Under the pieces are notes generated by a model that searched no databases, had not been told where the DNA came from, and saw only the letters and a list, made by a program, of their open reading frames with translations. From Janthinobacterium saanense (GTDB taxonomy: Bacteria; Pseudomonadota; Gammaproteobacteria; Burkholderiales; Burkholderiaceae_D), in assembly GCF_014200675.1 (NCBI RefSeq), contig NZ_JACHCI010000018.1, positions 1 to 64,000 of the forward strand: DNA of 64,000 nucleotides. Direction: 5' to 3'. Both the position numbers and the translations under genes were made by a program. Position 1 is the first letter of the stretch; each line of letters opens with the position of its first letter. Shown one piece after another: positions 27,333 to 36,618 of this stretch.

Positions 27333-29108
27333 ATGATCAGAATGAAGTCGCTGGCGTTGAGCCTGAGCTTGCTGGGGGTGCTGGCCGCCAGTCCCGCCTT
27401 TGCCGAAGTGTCCCAAAAGGCGCCGGAAATCGCCACCGCCTATGTGGAAAAGGCCGGCTGGTCGGCGCAGAAATTCATGGTCGCCGCCGCCAATCCGCTG
27501 GCGGCCGACGCTGGCTACCAGATGCTCAAGCATGGCGGCAGCGCGATCGACGCGGCAATTGCCACGCAACTGGTGCTGACGCTGGTCGAGCCGCAATCGT
27601 CGGGCATCGGGGGCGGCTCCTTCATGTTGTATTCGACCAACAAAGGCGTGCAAGCGTTTGACGGGCGCGAAACGGCCCCGGCCGCCGCCGATGAACATCT
27701 GTTCCAGCATCCGGACGGCACGCCGCTGTCGCGCAACGCCGCCATCATCGGTGGCCGCTCGGTCGGTGCTCCCGGCGTGCTGCGCATGCTGGAACTGGCC
27801 CACAAGGAACACGGCAAGCTGGCCTGGGCCAGCCTGTTTGCGCCCGCGATCAAGCTGGCGCAAAACGGTTTCCCCGTTTCCCAGCGTTTGAATGGCTTGC
27901 TGGCCTGGGACCAGGCCCTGAAGCGCGACCCGGTCGCCGCCGCGTATTTTTATGACAAGGATGGCAAGGCCTGGCCGGTCGGCCATATCCTGAAAAACCC
28001 TGAACTGGCGCGTACCCTGCGCGACATCGCCCGTGGCGGCGCCGACGCCTTTTACAAGGGCCGCATCGCGCGCGACATCGCCGCCAAGGTGGCCGCCCAT
28101 CCGACCAATCCCGGCAAGCTGACGGCGGCAGATATTGCCGGCTACCAGGCCAAGGAACGCGATCCGGTCTGCAGCGACTACAAGTCCTGGACCGTGTGCG
28201 GCATGCCGCCGCCTTCGTCGGGCGGCATTGCGATTGCGCAAATGCTGGGCATCCTGGAAGTCAAGGATATCAGCCCTTATCCACCGGTCGATGGCGTGCT
28301 CGAGGCTAAAGCCATCCACTTGTTCTCGGAAGCGGGGCGATTGGCGTACGCTGACCGCGACCGCTACGTGGCCGATACCGATTTCATCCCGCTGCCGGGC
28401 AAGGGCGTCTCGGCCATGCTGGACAAAACCTATCTGGCGCAGCGCGCGTCCCTGATCGGCGACAAGTCCATGGGCAAGGCCTTGCCGGGCACGCCGCCTG
28501 GCATGCAAGTGGCCTGGGGCATGGACAATGCGCTGCAGCGTCCATCGACCTCGCACCTGGTGGCGGTCGACCAGTTCGGCGGCGGCCTGTCGATGACCAC
28601 CAGCGTGGAAGACGCCTTTGGTTCGCGCCAGATGGTGGACGGCTTCCTGCTCAATAACCAGCTGACCGACTTCTCGTTCGATTCGCAGAATGCCGACGGC
28701 CCCATCGCCAACCGCGTGCAGGGCGGCAAGCGCCCACGCAGCGCCATGTCGCCGACCCTGGTGTTTGAAAAAGGCACGCACAAGCTGGTGCTGGCCACCG
28801 GTTCGCCGGGCGGCTCGACCATCATCAACTACGTTGCCAAGGTACTGGTCGGCACCATGGACTGGGGCTTGAACGTGCAGCAGGCGATCAGCCTGCCGAA
28901 CTTTGGCAGCCGCAACGGCCCGACCGAACTGGAAACAGGCCGCGCGCCGGAAGCCCAGATCGCCGCACTGAAAGCCATGGGCCACGAGGTGCGCGTGATC
29001 GAACAGAACTCCGGCCTGCAAGGCATCATGCGCCTGAACGCCCACGGCCATGATTTCTGGTTTGGCGGCGCCGATCCGCGTCGAGAAGGCATGGTGAGAG
29101 GCGATTAA
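27333..29108 (+). CDS. ggt: Gamma-glutamyltransferase
   Basis: A 591-residue periplasmic Ntn-hydrolase that cleaves glutathione and other gamma-glutamyl compounds. The signal peptide ends at AFA (about residue 25). The autocleavage site is STSHLVAVD, with Thr406 becoming the nucleophile of the small subunit. Substrate motifs QSSGIGGGSF and GSPGGSTIIN are present. The family normally has 560-590 residues. Its ribosome site follows a strong terminator hairpin directly, suggesting regulated read-through or a promoter very close to the start. Confidence 0.96.
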   Translation: MIRMKSLALSLSLLGVLAASPAFAEVSQKAPEIATAYVEKAGWSAQKFMVAAANPLAADAGYQMLKHGGSAIDAAIATQLVLTLVEPQSSGIGGGSFMLYSTNKGVQAFDGRETAPAAADEHLFQHPDGTPLSRNAAIIGGRSVGAPGVLRMLELAHKEHGKLAWASLFAPAIKLAQNGFPVSQRLNGLLAWDQALKRDPVAAAYFYDKDGKAWPVGHILKNPELARTLRDIARGGADAFYKGRIARDIAAKVAAHPTNPGKLTAADIAGYQAKERDPVCSDYKSWTVCGMPPPSSGGIAIAQMLGILEVKDISPYPPVDGVLEAKAIHLFSEAGRLAYADRDRYVADTDFIPLPGKGVSAMLDKTYLAQRASLIGDKSMGKALPGTPPGMQVAWGMDNALQRPSTSHLVAVDQFGGGLSMTTSVEDAFGSRQMVDGFLLNNQLTDFSFDSQNADGPIANRVQGGKRPRSAMSPTLVFEKGTHKLVLATGSPGGSTIINYVAKVLVGTMDWGLNVQQAISLPNFGSRNGPTELETGRAPEAQIAALKAMGHEVRVIEQNSGLQGIMRLNAHGHDFWFGGADPRREGMVRGD

Positions 29109-29148
29109 ACTTTTCCACAAAGCACTAATACCCTGCTAATCTGCCGGC

Positions 29149-30318
29149 ATGGGAATGGAAAATAAAACAGGCTTGATCTTGACGGGGGGCGGCGCGCGCG
29201 CTGCCTACCAGGTGGGGGTGCTGCAGGCGATTTCGGCGATCTTGTGGGAAGCGGGCTGGCCACCGGCGCGCAATCCTTTCGATATCATCTGCGGCACGTC
29301 GGCCGGCGCCATCAACGCCACGGCGCTCGCTTGCCGGGCCGATAATTTCGGCGAAGGCGTGCAAAAACTGCTGGACGTCTGGCAGCATATCGAGGTCGAG
29401 CAAGTCTACCGCGCCGACTCGCTGGGCGTGCTGCGTTCGGGCGCGCGCTGGCTGTCGCTGCTGTCATTCGGCTGGCTGCTGCGCAAGTGGCATGCCGCGC
29501 CGCCCAATTCCCTGCTCGACAATACCCCGCTGGTCAGCCTGCTGCACCGCATGCTGGATTTGCCACGCCTCGATGCGGCGCTGGCTGACGGCTTGCTGCA
29601 TGCGCTGGCCGTCACGGCTTCTTCGTATTCGGGCAGCCGCCACATGACGTTTTACCAGACGGCGGCAGAAATCGCGCCGTGGGTGCGCACCCAGCGGCTG
29701 GCGCTGCAAGACCAGATCGGCGTCGAGCATTTGCTCGCGTCGGCCGCGATACCCTTCATCTTTCCAGCCGTGCCACTGTATATCGGCGGCCAGCGCGAAT
29801 ATTGCGGCGATGGCTCGATGCGCCAGCTGGCGCCGATTTCGCCAGCCATCCACCTGGGCGCCAACAAGGTGCTGGTGGTGGGCGCTGGGCGCATGACGGA
29901 GCCGGCGCCAGCCGCAGCCGACGCGGCGCGCTACCCCAGCCTGGCGCAAATTGCCGGCCACGCGCTGTCGTCGATCTTCCTCGATGGCCTGGCGGTCGAC
30001 ATCGAACGCCTGAACCGCATCAATTTGACCTTGTCGATGCTGCCGCCTGAACTGCTGGGCAAGACAGCCTTGAAACCGGTGGAATTGCTGGTGATTGCGC
30101 CATCCGAGCGGCTGGACGCCATCGCCAGCCGGCATATCGGCAGTTTGCCCCGTCCGATCCGTACCATGTTGTCGGGAATTGGTGCTGCCGAAGCCCGTGG
30201 TGCGGCTTTGGCCTCGTATTTATTGTTCGAATCGACATATACTAACGAGCTGATCCGTCTTGGACAGCGCGATACGCAAGCCCGCAAGGACGATGTACTG
30301 GCGTTTTTTGGTTCCTGA
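29149..30318 (+). CDS. Patatin-like phospholipase family protein
   Basis: A 389-residue serine hydrolase. The oxyanion-hole motif is GGGARAAYQ near the N-terminus, the nucleophile elbow is GTSAG (Ser about residue 49) and the catalytic Asp is in DGSMRQ (about residue 222). There is no signal peptide, so it is probably cytoplasmic. Such proteins hydrolyse phospholipids or acyl esters; the substrate is unknown. It begins 40 bases after ggt and may be co-transcribed. Confidence 0.9.
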   Translation: MGMENKTGLILTGGGARAAYQVGVLQAISAILWEAGWPPARNPFDIICGTSAGAINATALACRADNFGEGVQKLLDVWQHIEVEQVYRADSLGVLRSGARWLSLLSFGWLLRKWHAAPPNSLLDNTPLVSLLHRMLDLPRLDAALADGLLHALAVTASSYSGSRHMTFYQTAAEIAPWVRTQRLALQDQIGVEHLLASAAIPFIFPAVPLYIGGQREYCGDGSMRQLAPISPAIHLGANKVLVVGAGRMTEPAPAAADAARYPSLAQIAGHALSSIFLDGLAVDIERLNRINLTLSMLPPELLGKTALKPVELLVIAPSERLDAIASRHIGSLPRPIRTMLSGIGAAEARGAALASYLLFESTYTNELIRLGQRDTQARKDDVLAFFGS

Positions 30319-30362
30319 GACGGGTTTTCGGCTTATTTTCGCGTTTTTTAGACAGGACGACT

Positions 30363-33300
30363 GTGCTGGGATTTCGACGTGCTTGCGATGTGCTGTGGAT
30401 ATTGTGTCTGCTCTGGGGCGCTTGCGCCCAGGCCGCGCCTGCGCGCAACCTGCGCTTCGATCAGCTCAGCGTCGAGAACGGCCTGGCGCAGGAATCGGTG
30501 CTGTCGATCGCGCAGGACCCGCAAGGCTTCATGTGGTTTGGCGGCCAGTCTGGCCTGAGCCGCTATGACGGCTACCGGGTCGTCGTCTATAAAAACATCG
30601 AAGGCGACAGCAGCAGCCTGGCCGACAACTGGATAGGCGTGCTGCATGTCGATAGCCAGGGCCAGCTCTGGGTCGGCACCGACAATGGCCTGGACCGTTT
30701 CGATTCCGTCAGCCAGACCTTCATCCATTATGTGCAGCCGGGTACCAGCAAGCGTGGCAATGGCAACCGCCATGTACACGCCATCGTCGAAGATGGCGCA
30801 CGCGGCTTCTGGATCGCCACCTCGGATGGCTTGCAGCATTTCGATCCCGCCACGGGCGCCTTTCGCAGCTGGCATCACGACGACAGCGACCCGTACAGCT
30901 TGGGCGATAACGAGATCAAGGCCCTGGCGCTCGATGCGCAGGGGCGTTTATGGATAGGCACGGTGACCGGCCTGGACATGCTGGCGCCCGGTAGCGACCG
31001 TTTCGAGCATTACACCATCGATGCGCTGCCTACCTCGAAATTCAATGTGATCCAGTCGCTGCTGGTCGACAAGCAGCAGAATCTGTGGATAGGCACCATG
31101 GCCGGCGCCGAGCGCTGGCGCCTGGGGCCGGCCGGCCAGGCGCCGCTGGCGCGTTTGCGCCTGGGCGAAAAACAGGGTTTCAATGCGATCCGCATCGCCA
31201 GCCTGTACCAGGATGTCGACGCCACCGTCTGGATCGGCAGCAATGCCGACGGCTTGTTGCGCTGGCTGCCCGAGAACGACACTTTTTTGCAGTTCCGGCA
31301 CCAGACGGGCGACAAGTTCAGCATCGCCGACAACCAGGTGGCCTCGCTGTTCCGCGACCGTGCGGGCAGCTTCTGGACCGGCACCTGGTATAACGGCGTG
31401 AGCCGGGTGGACCTGGGCAGCGGCGGTTTTTCACGCATGGTGCGCGCCGCCGACGACACGGCCGCCCTGGCGGACAAAAAAGTGCGCGCGCTGGCCGATG
31501 CCGGCGCCGGCAAGCTGTGGCTGGCCACCAGCAGCGGCTTGAAACTGTATGACACGCGCGATGGCGCCACCCAGGTGTTCGACATGCGCAGCACGCCGGG
31601 CATGTCGCGCGACGAGCAGGTCTCGGCCCTGTACCAGGCACCGGATGGCGTGCTGTGGGTGGGGGGACGCACGGGCTTGCACCGTTTCGACCTGGCCACG
31701 CGGCGCTTTTCCACCACGCGCTTTGCGGTGGGCGATCCGAACAGCGACACCATCCGCAATATCGCGGGCGACCGCAGCGGCATGCTGTGGGTCTCGTCGC
31801 GCGGCGGCCTGCATCGCTTCGACCCCGTCAGCAAGCAGTTCACCACCTTCCGCCACGACCCGGCCAATCCGGACAGCCTGTCCGACAATATGGTGCGGCC
31901 GGTGCTGGAAGACAGCAAGGGCCGGCTGTGGATAGGCACTTTCCATGGCCTCGACCTGCTGGACCGCAGCACTGGCCGCTTCCGCCATTTCCGCCATGAT
32001 GCGGCAGATCCGCAAAGTCTCAGCCACGATGAGGTGCATTTCCTGCACGAGGACAAGCGCGGCGTGCTGTGGGTGGGCACGGCCAATGGCTTGAACCGCA
32101 TGGATATCGACAGCAAGGGACAGATCCGTTTTCGCCGCTTCCTGCGCAAGGATGGCATGGCCGACGACGCCATCGCCAGCATCCTCGAAGACGATGAAGA
32201 GCAGCTGTGGCTGAGCACCAACAGCGGCATCACCCGCCTCGACATGCGCAGCGGCCAATTCCGCAACTATGACAGCGCCGATGGCACGGTCGAAGGTTCC
32301 TACTTCGATGGCGCTGGCTTGCGCGCCGCCGATGGCACCATCTATTTCGGCGGCTTCAACGGCATGACGGCGTTTGCGCCCAAGGATATCCACGATAACC
32401 GCGTGCCGCCGCTGGTGGCCATCACCGAGCTGCAGATCTTTAACAAGCCGGTGGCGATCGGCCGCGGCGAGTTTGCGCACGTGCTGGGCACGGCCATCAA
32501 CCATAGCCGCAGCCTGATCCTGACTTCGCGCGAGAGTGTTTTCTCGCTGGAATTCGCGGCCCTGCATTTCGCCGCGCCGCAGCGCAATATGTTTGCCTAC
32601 CGGCTCGAAGGTTTTGACCAGGACTGGGTCATGACGGATGCCGGGCGGCGCTTTGCCACCTACACCAATCTCGATCCGGGCGAATATGTGTTCCGCGTCA
32701 AGGCGGCCAACAAGGACGGCGTGTGGAATGAAAGCGGCGCCACCCTGCATATCACCATCTTGCCGCCGTTCTGGAAAACCTGGTGGTTCCGCAGCCTGAT
32801 GGCCTTGCTGGTGCTGGGCCTGATCTACGGCGTGTACTGGCAGCGCATGCGCATCCTGCGGCGCCAGCAAAGCAAGCTGGAACGGCAGGTGAACGAGCGC
32901 ACGGCCGAGGTGTCGCAAAAGAACCACGAATTGCGCAGCAAGGAAATCGAAGTGCGGGCTCAGTCCCACGAGCTGGCGCTGGCCAACAGCAGCCTGAAGA
33001 AAAATGAGGAAAGCCTGCGCCAGGCCAAGCGCAAGGCCGAAGATGCGACACGCCAGAAATCGGAATTCCTGGCCAATATGAGCCACGAGATGCGCACGCC
33101 GCTGGCCGGCGTGATCGGCATGCTGGGTTTTGCCTTGCGCGACCAGCAGCTGCACGCCTCGACGCGCGAGCAAATCCTGCGTGGCCAGGCCAATGCCGAG
33201 TCGCTGCTGGCCATCATCAACGACTTGCTCGATTTTTCCAAGATCGAAGCCGGCAAGCTGAGTATAGAAAACATCGATTTTGCCCTGGGGGCGGCGATGG

Positions 33301-34637
33301 AAAACGTGGTCAGCCTGTTTGAAGAGCAGGCGGCCGCGCGCAGCATCGGCTTTTCCATCGATTTTGCGCCCGACTTGCCGCCTTTCGTGGTGGGTGACCC
33401 CAGCCGCTTGCGCCAGGTGCTGGTCAACCTGGTCGGCAATGCCTTCAAGTTCACCCAGCATGGCGGCGTGAGCGTGCGCGTGGAGCGCGCCGGCGTGGCG
33501 CCTGGCCAGGCGCATGCGCAACTTAACTTGATACGCTTCATCGTCAGCGACAGCGGCATCGGCATCGACGCCGATGCGATGGCGCGTCTGTTCCAGAAAT
33601 TCGAACAGGCCGACGCCAGCACCACGCGCCGCTACGGCGGCACGGGGCTGGGACTGGCGATCTGCCGCCAGCTGGTCGAACTGATGGGTGGAACCATCAC
33701 GGCCACCAGCGTGCAGGGGCAGGGCAGTACCTTCATTTTCATCTTGCCGCTGGCCGATGGCGTGGCGCCGCCGCTGGTGCCGCAGCTGACGCTGGCGCCG
33801 CACAGCCACCAGCTGCACGTCTTGTGCGCCGAAGATTTCCCGACCAACCAGATCATCATCCGCGTGATGCTGGAAGACCTGGGGCACCGCGTCGACGTGG
33901 TGAGCAACGGTACCCTGGCGGTGGCCGCCTGCGCGCAGACGCGTTATGACCTGGTACTGATGGATGGACGCATGCCCGAGATGGATGGCGCCACGGCCAC
34001 CCGGCTGATACGTGCCGGCGGTGCGCCGGAGCAGCCCGTGCATGACCCGCAAGTGATGATCGTGGCGCTGACGGCCAATGCCAGCGAAGAAGACCGCAGC
34101 CGCTATCTGGGCGTCGGCATGGATGATTTCCTCAGCAAGCCGATCGACGAGGTGGCGCTGCATTTCCTGCTCGAGCGCGCCATCGAACGCCAGCTGGAGC
34201 GTGGCCACGTGTTGCCGCGCATGTCCTTTGTCGCGCAGCGCAGCGCCCCGCAGGGGCAGGCCGAACTCGATGTGCTGTTTGGCGTGGCGCCCGAGGCGTC
34301 ATCGCAGCAGGGCAGCCGTGGCCTGGACCTGAAGCGCCGCATCCGCGCCGCTTTTGTGGCCGACCTGTCGAGCCGGCTGCGTGAACTCGATGCGGCGATG
34401 GCGGCGCAGAACAAGGAAGCGGCCGGCCGTTTGCTGCATGGCTTGAAGGGCAGCGCCGCCTATCTCGATGAAGCCGAGCTGCATGGTTTGTGCACGCAGC
34501 TGGAAGAAGCAGCCGATAGTGGTCTGTGGCAACAGGTCGACGTGCATTTGCCGCGTCTGCACGCGCTGCTGGCGAAAATCGCCGCCTCCGTCAATGAAGT
34601 GCAATCTTTACAAGATTATCCATCGGAATCGGCCTGA
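30363..34637 (+). CDS. Hybrid sensor histidine kinase with periplasmic beta-propeller
   Basis: A 1424-residue sensor starting with GTG. In order: signal peptide (1-24), about 14 periplasmic two-component-propeller repeats (G-L-W-I-G-T-type, about 30-690), a Y_Y_Y domain (about 730-795) and a membrane helix (about 802-822). Then come a coiled coil, the HisKA domain (FLANMSHEMRTPLAG, His about 907), the ATPase domain (NAFKFT and DSGIGID), a receiver (LVLMDGRMPEMDG, Asp about 1198) and an Hpt domain (LLHGLKGSAAY, His about 1359). All phosphorelay residues are intact. Propeller hybrid kinases often sense polysaccharides or extracellular signals; the ligand here is unknown. Its probable partner follows directly. 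Confidence 0.93.
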   Translation: MLGFRRACDVLWILCLLWGACAQAAPARNLRFDQLSVENGLAQESVLSIAQDPQGFMWFGGQSGLSRYDGYRVVVYKNIEGDSSSLADNWIGVLHVDSQGQLWVGTDNGLDRFDSVSQTFIHYVQPGTSKRGNGNRHVHAIVEDGARGFWIATSDGLQHFDPATGAFRSWHHDDSDPYSLGDNEIKALALDAQGRLWIGTVTGLDMLAPGSDRFEHYTIDALPTSKFNVIQSLLVDKQQNLWIGTMAGAERWRLGPAGQAPLARLRLGEKQGFNAIRIASLYQDVDATVWIGSNADGLLRWLPENDTFLQFRHQTGDKFSIADNQVASLFRDRAGSFWTGTWYNGVSRVDLGSGGFSRMVRAADDTAALADKKVRALADAGAGKLWLATSSGLKLYDTRDGATQVFDMRSTPGMSRDEQVSALYQAPDGVLWVGGRTGLHRFDLATRRFSTTRFAVGDPNSDTIRNIAGDRSGMLWVSSRGGLHRFDPVSKQFTTFRHDPANPDSLSDNMVRPVLEDSKGRLWIGTFHGLDLLDRSTGRFRHFRHDAADPQSLSHDEVHFLHEDKRGVLWVGTANGLNRMDIDSKGQIRFRRFLRKDGMADDAIASILEDDEEQLWLSTNSGITRLDMRSGQFRNYDSADGTVEGSYFDGAGLRAADGTIYFGGFNGMTAFAPKDIHDNRVPPLVAITELQIFNKPVAIGRGEFAHVLGTAINHSRSLILTSRESVFSLEFAALHFAAPQRNMFAYRLEGFDQDWVMTDAGRRFATYTNLDPGEYVFRVKAANKDGVWNESGATLHITILPPFWKTWWFRSLMALLVLGLIYGVYWQRMRILRRQQSKLERQVNERTAEVSQKNHELRSKEIEVRAQSHELALANSSLKKNEESLRQAKRKAEDATRQKSEFLANMSHEMRTPLAGVIGMLGFALRDQQLHASTREQILRGQANAESLLAIINDLLDFSKIEAGKLSIENIDFALGAAMENVVSLFEEQAAARSIGFSIDFAPDLPPFVVGDPSRLRQVLVNLVGNAFKFTQHGGVSVRVERAGVAPGQAHAQLNLIRFIVSDSGIGIDADAMARLFQKFEQADASTTRRYGGTGLGLAICRQLVELMGGTITATSVQGQGSTFIFILPLADGVAPPLVPQLTLAPHSHQLHVLCAEDFPTNQIIIRVMLEDLGHRVDVVSNGTLAVAACAQTRYDLVLMDGRMPEMDGATATRLIRAGGAPEQPVHDPQVMIVALTANASEEDRSRYLGVGMDDFLSKPIDEVALHFLLERAIERQLERGHVLPRMSFVAQRSAPQGQAELDVLFGVAPEASSQQGSRGLDLKRRIRAAFVADLSSRLRELDAAMAAQNKEAAGRLLHGLKGSAAYLDEAELHGLCTQLEEAADSGLWQQVDVHLPRLHALLAKIAASVNEVQSLQDYPSESA

Positions 34638-34699
34638 AAGCCGTTAAAATACGCTCAAACAGATTGCTACAGCCGATAGTAGAGACAGTGGAGAGCGCA

Positions 34700-35425
34700 A
34701 TGAAAGTACTGGTGGTGGACGATGATGTCGTATCGCGCATGGTGTTGATGCACCTGATCGACAGCTGTGGTGTGCATGACATCGTGGAGGCCGAAGATGG
34801 CGCTGCCGCGTGGGAACAACTGGAGGCCGGCCTGCGTCCCGCGCTGTGCTTTTGCGACCTGCGCATGCCCCGTTTGTCGGGCATGGAACTGCTGCAGCGG
34901 GTCAAGGGCAATCCTGAGTTGCAGGCCATGCCTTTCGTATTGATTTCCTCGGCCACCGACCGCGAGACCGTCAATGGCGCCAGCGCCGCCGGGGCCGACG
35001 GCTATATCGTCAAGCCCTTCCAGGGCGATGAAGTGCGGCCCTTTTTGCACCGTGCATCTGGCCCCGCTGTCGCCTGGGCGGCGGAAGCACCGGCGCGCAC
35101 CCTGGCCCGCCTGGGCGTGGGCGCAGAGCGCCTGCACGCTTATCTGAAAGGCTACGAGGCGCAACTGGCCACGTTTGCCGGCGAGATCGACAGCCTGGCC
35201 GTGGGTGAGGCCGGCGCACTGCGCTTGCAGCTGGAGCGCCTGCACATGGGCTGCGCCACCCTGGGCTTGAGCGGCGCGGCCGACGCCCTGCAGGCGACCC
35301 TGGCCCAGCCCACGGCAGCGCCCGCCCTGCATGCGCTGCTGGCGCAACTGCGGCAAGCCGTGGCCTGGCAGGCAGAATTGCTGGCACAGGACATCAGTGT
35401 GCCCGTATCGGGCTTTCAGCAATAG
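34700..35425 (+). CDS. Response regulator with C-terminal Hpt-like helical domain
   Basis: A 241-residue protein. The receiver domain (1-120) has DDD at 7-9, the phospho-acceptor Asp53 in FCDLRMP and the conserved Lys in VKPF. The C-terminal 100 residues are helical and carry LERLHMGCATLGLSGAADAL, which aligns with an Hpt motif but lacks the usual Lys-Gly after the His. There is no DNA-binding domain. It starts 62 bases after the hybrid kinase on the same strand, so both likely form one relay. The ATG at 34700 has GGAGAG upstream. Confidence 0.85.
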   Translation: MKVLVVDDDVVSRMVLMHLIDSCGVHDIVEAEDGAAAWEQLEAGLRPALCFCDLRMPRLSGMELLQRVKGNPELQAMPFVLISSATDRETVNGASAAGADGYIVKPFQGDEVRPFLHRASGPAVAWAAEAPARTLARLGVGAERLHAYLKGYEAQLATFAGEIDSLAVGEAGALRLQLERLHMGCATLGLSGAADALQATLAQPTAAPALHALLAQLRQAVAWQAELLAQDISVPVSGFQQ

Positions 35426-35558
35426 ATTTATGGTTTACAACGCCTGACAAAACCGTCGCGAGCGGAAGGGAGAGGTAGCCGAGAAGCGCAACCGTACGAA
35501 AGTACGGTGAGCATCGCAGGCTGCCTATACCGACGCGCAGCAGGTTTGAGCAGGTGTT
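35426..35558. repeat. Structured intergenic element between convergent genes
   Basis: This 133-base interval contains AAACC and GGTTT at its two ends, GTCG/CGAC just inside, and an internal GNRA-capped hairpin with CCGTAC/GTACGG arms and a GAAA loop (35491-35506). It looks like a folded repeat element rather than random spacer. Similar elements may be dispersed in related genomes. It could serve as a two-way transcript end for the convergent genes. Confidence 0.45.
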
Positions 35559-36305
35559 TTAATCCAGCTTGTCTGCAAACACCATACGCGTCAGCAAGGT
35601 TGGCAGGGGCAGATAAACCAGCATGTCGTCGAAGGCGCCGCCGGGCAGGGCGCTGTTGTCGCTTGCCTGGCGGACGATGAAATGCTGAGTCGCCTGGTCG
35701 TTGCTGCGCTCGTTGGCATTTTCCACCTTCCCGCTGCGCTGTTTTACGCCTTGCACGCTGGTGCCAAAGTTGTGCTTGCCGGTCGAGAAAATCACGGCAG
35801 GCGAACAGGCGCCGCGCCCGCACAAGTCATCGCCATAGACATAGCGCAAACCGCCATCCGCGTAGCGTGTCTGGATGGTCTTGCTGGCCAGCACCTCGTT
35901 GCGCCTGATCGGCGCCTGCGTAAAGGCCGGCGTCACGCTATAGCGCAGCACATTTCCCCAGCTATCGGCCGCCGCCACGCCCAGCGCCACCCACGGCAAA
36001 AAACCGCTGCAATCGGCGTCATTCATGCACGGCAGCGCGCTTTCGCGGCCATCCTGCGCCGACATGGCAGGACGCGGCAGCCGACCATGCTGCAAGGCAA
36101 ACCCGATCAAGGCATCGCGCGACTGCGCCAGGGCTTGCTGCGTACGCTCGACCCGGCGCTGTTCCATCACCTGCGGACTGAAACCCGTCATCAGCAGGGT
36201 AGCCGCACCCAGGGCCAGCACGGTCACCAGCAGCAGCAGGGCGGCGCCGCGCTGCTGGGCAGGGCGGTGTTGTATGCGTGGTGAGTAGGGTTTGCTTGGG
36301 TGCAT
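35559..36305 (-). CDS. Pilin-like / pseudopilin-related protein of unknown function
   Basis: A 248-residue protein. After a basic N-terminus, QRGAALLLLVTVLALGAATLL forms one hydrophobic helix (about residues 18-40), as in PilX/PulK-like minor pilins. No canonical Gly-Phe-Thr prepilin cleavage site is seen. The rest is a soluble domain with two likely disulfides (CMNDADC and CGRGAC). No pilus or secretion genes adjoin it. A minor-pilin or envelope role is a guess from the N-terminal form. Confidence 0.55.
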   Translation of the reverse strand: MHPSKPYSPRIQHRPAQQRGAALLLLVTVLALGAATLLMTGFSPQVMEQRRVERTQQALAQSRDALIGFALQHGRLPRPAMSAQDGRESALPCMNDADCSGFLPWVALGVAAADSWGNVLRYSVTPAFTQAPIRRNEVLASKTIQTRYADGGLRYVYGDDLCGRGACSPAVIFSTGKHNFGTSVQGVKQRSGKVENANERSNDQATQHFIVRQASDNSALPGGAFDDMLVYLPLPTLLTRMVFADKLD

Positions 36306-36404
36306 GATCAGTATCTTAACGAAACTGTTAAGCGGCAGTATATGTCGCGGGGTAATTGAAGGCGCGGATATTACTGGCTAGCTTGCTTTACTTTTGTATG
36401 GAAA

Positions 36405-36536
36405 TTACTTGCGCACCGGCTTTTGACTGTACAAGTAGTCAGCCCAGTATTGCATCAGCATGTAGCTGGTTCGATTATAGGCGTGACCATTTGGGTCTTT
36501 GAATGCACGTGCTAACTGGTGCTTGATGAACTTTGG
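36405..36536 (-). pseudogene. C-terminal tail of a P4-type tyrosine integrase
   Basis: On the minus strand a frame ending in TAA at 36405-36407 encodes about 43 residues with HQLARAFKDPNGHAYNRTSY followed by MLMQYWADYL. This is the recognisable end of P4-like phage/island integrases (a QLAH...AYNR...R-x-M-M-Q-x-WADYL pattern lying after the catalytic Tyr). No start or catalytic residues remain. It lies eight bases from the 3' end of tRNA-Arg, the usual attachment site, so it marks an island that has been lost. Confidence 0.65.
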
Positions 36537-36543
36537 GGAACGC

Positions 36544-36618
36544 TGGTCCCCCCGACTGGAATCGAACCAGTATCCCACGCTTAGGAGGCATGTGCACTAT
36601 CCATTGTGCTACGGGGAG
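36544..36618 (-). tRNA. tRNA-Arg (anticodon CCT)
   Basis: The minus strand folds as a full cloverleaf. The acceptor stem is CTCCCCG with CGGGGGG (one G-T pair), the D-stem GCAC/GTGC, the anticodon arm CATGC-CTCCTAA-GCGTG with anticodon CCT, and the T-arm CTGG-TTCGATT-CCAG. CCA is encoded at 36544-36546. It reads AGG codons. An integrase remnant lies just beyond its 3' end. Confidence 0.95.

Noticed and set aside
26361-29120. Very long minus-strand frame antisense to the SDR and ggt genes
   Set aside because: High GC leaves the opposite strand open. The + strand products have full families, motifs and ribosome sites; the antisense product is His/Arg/Gln-rich and unlike any protein.
31431-34208. 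Long minus-strand frame antisense to the hybrid kinase
   Set aside because: Same codon-mirror effect. The sense frame carries complete kinase, receiver and Hpt motifs.
35426-35558. Simple Rho-independent terminator between the convergent genes
   Set aside because: No T-run follows either arm and the structure is too large and branched. Kept instead as a structured repeat candidate.
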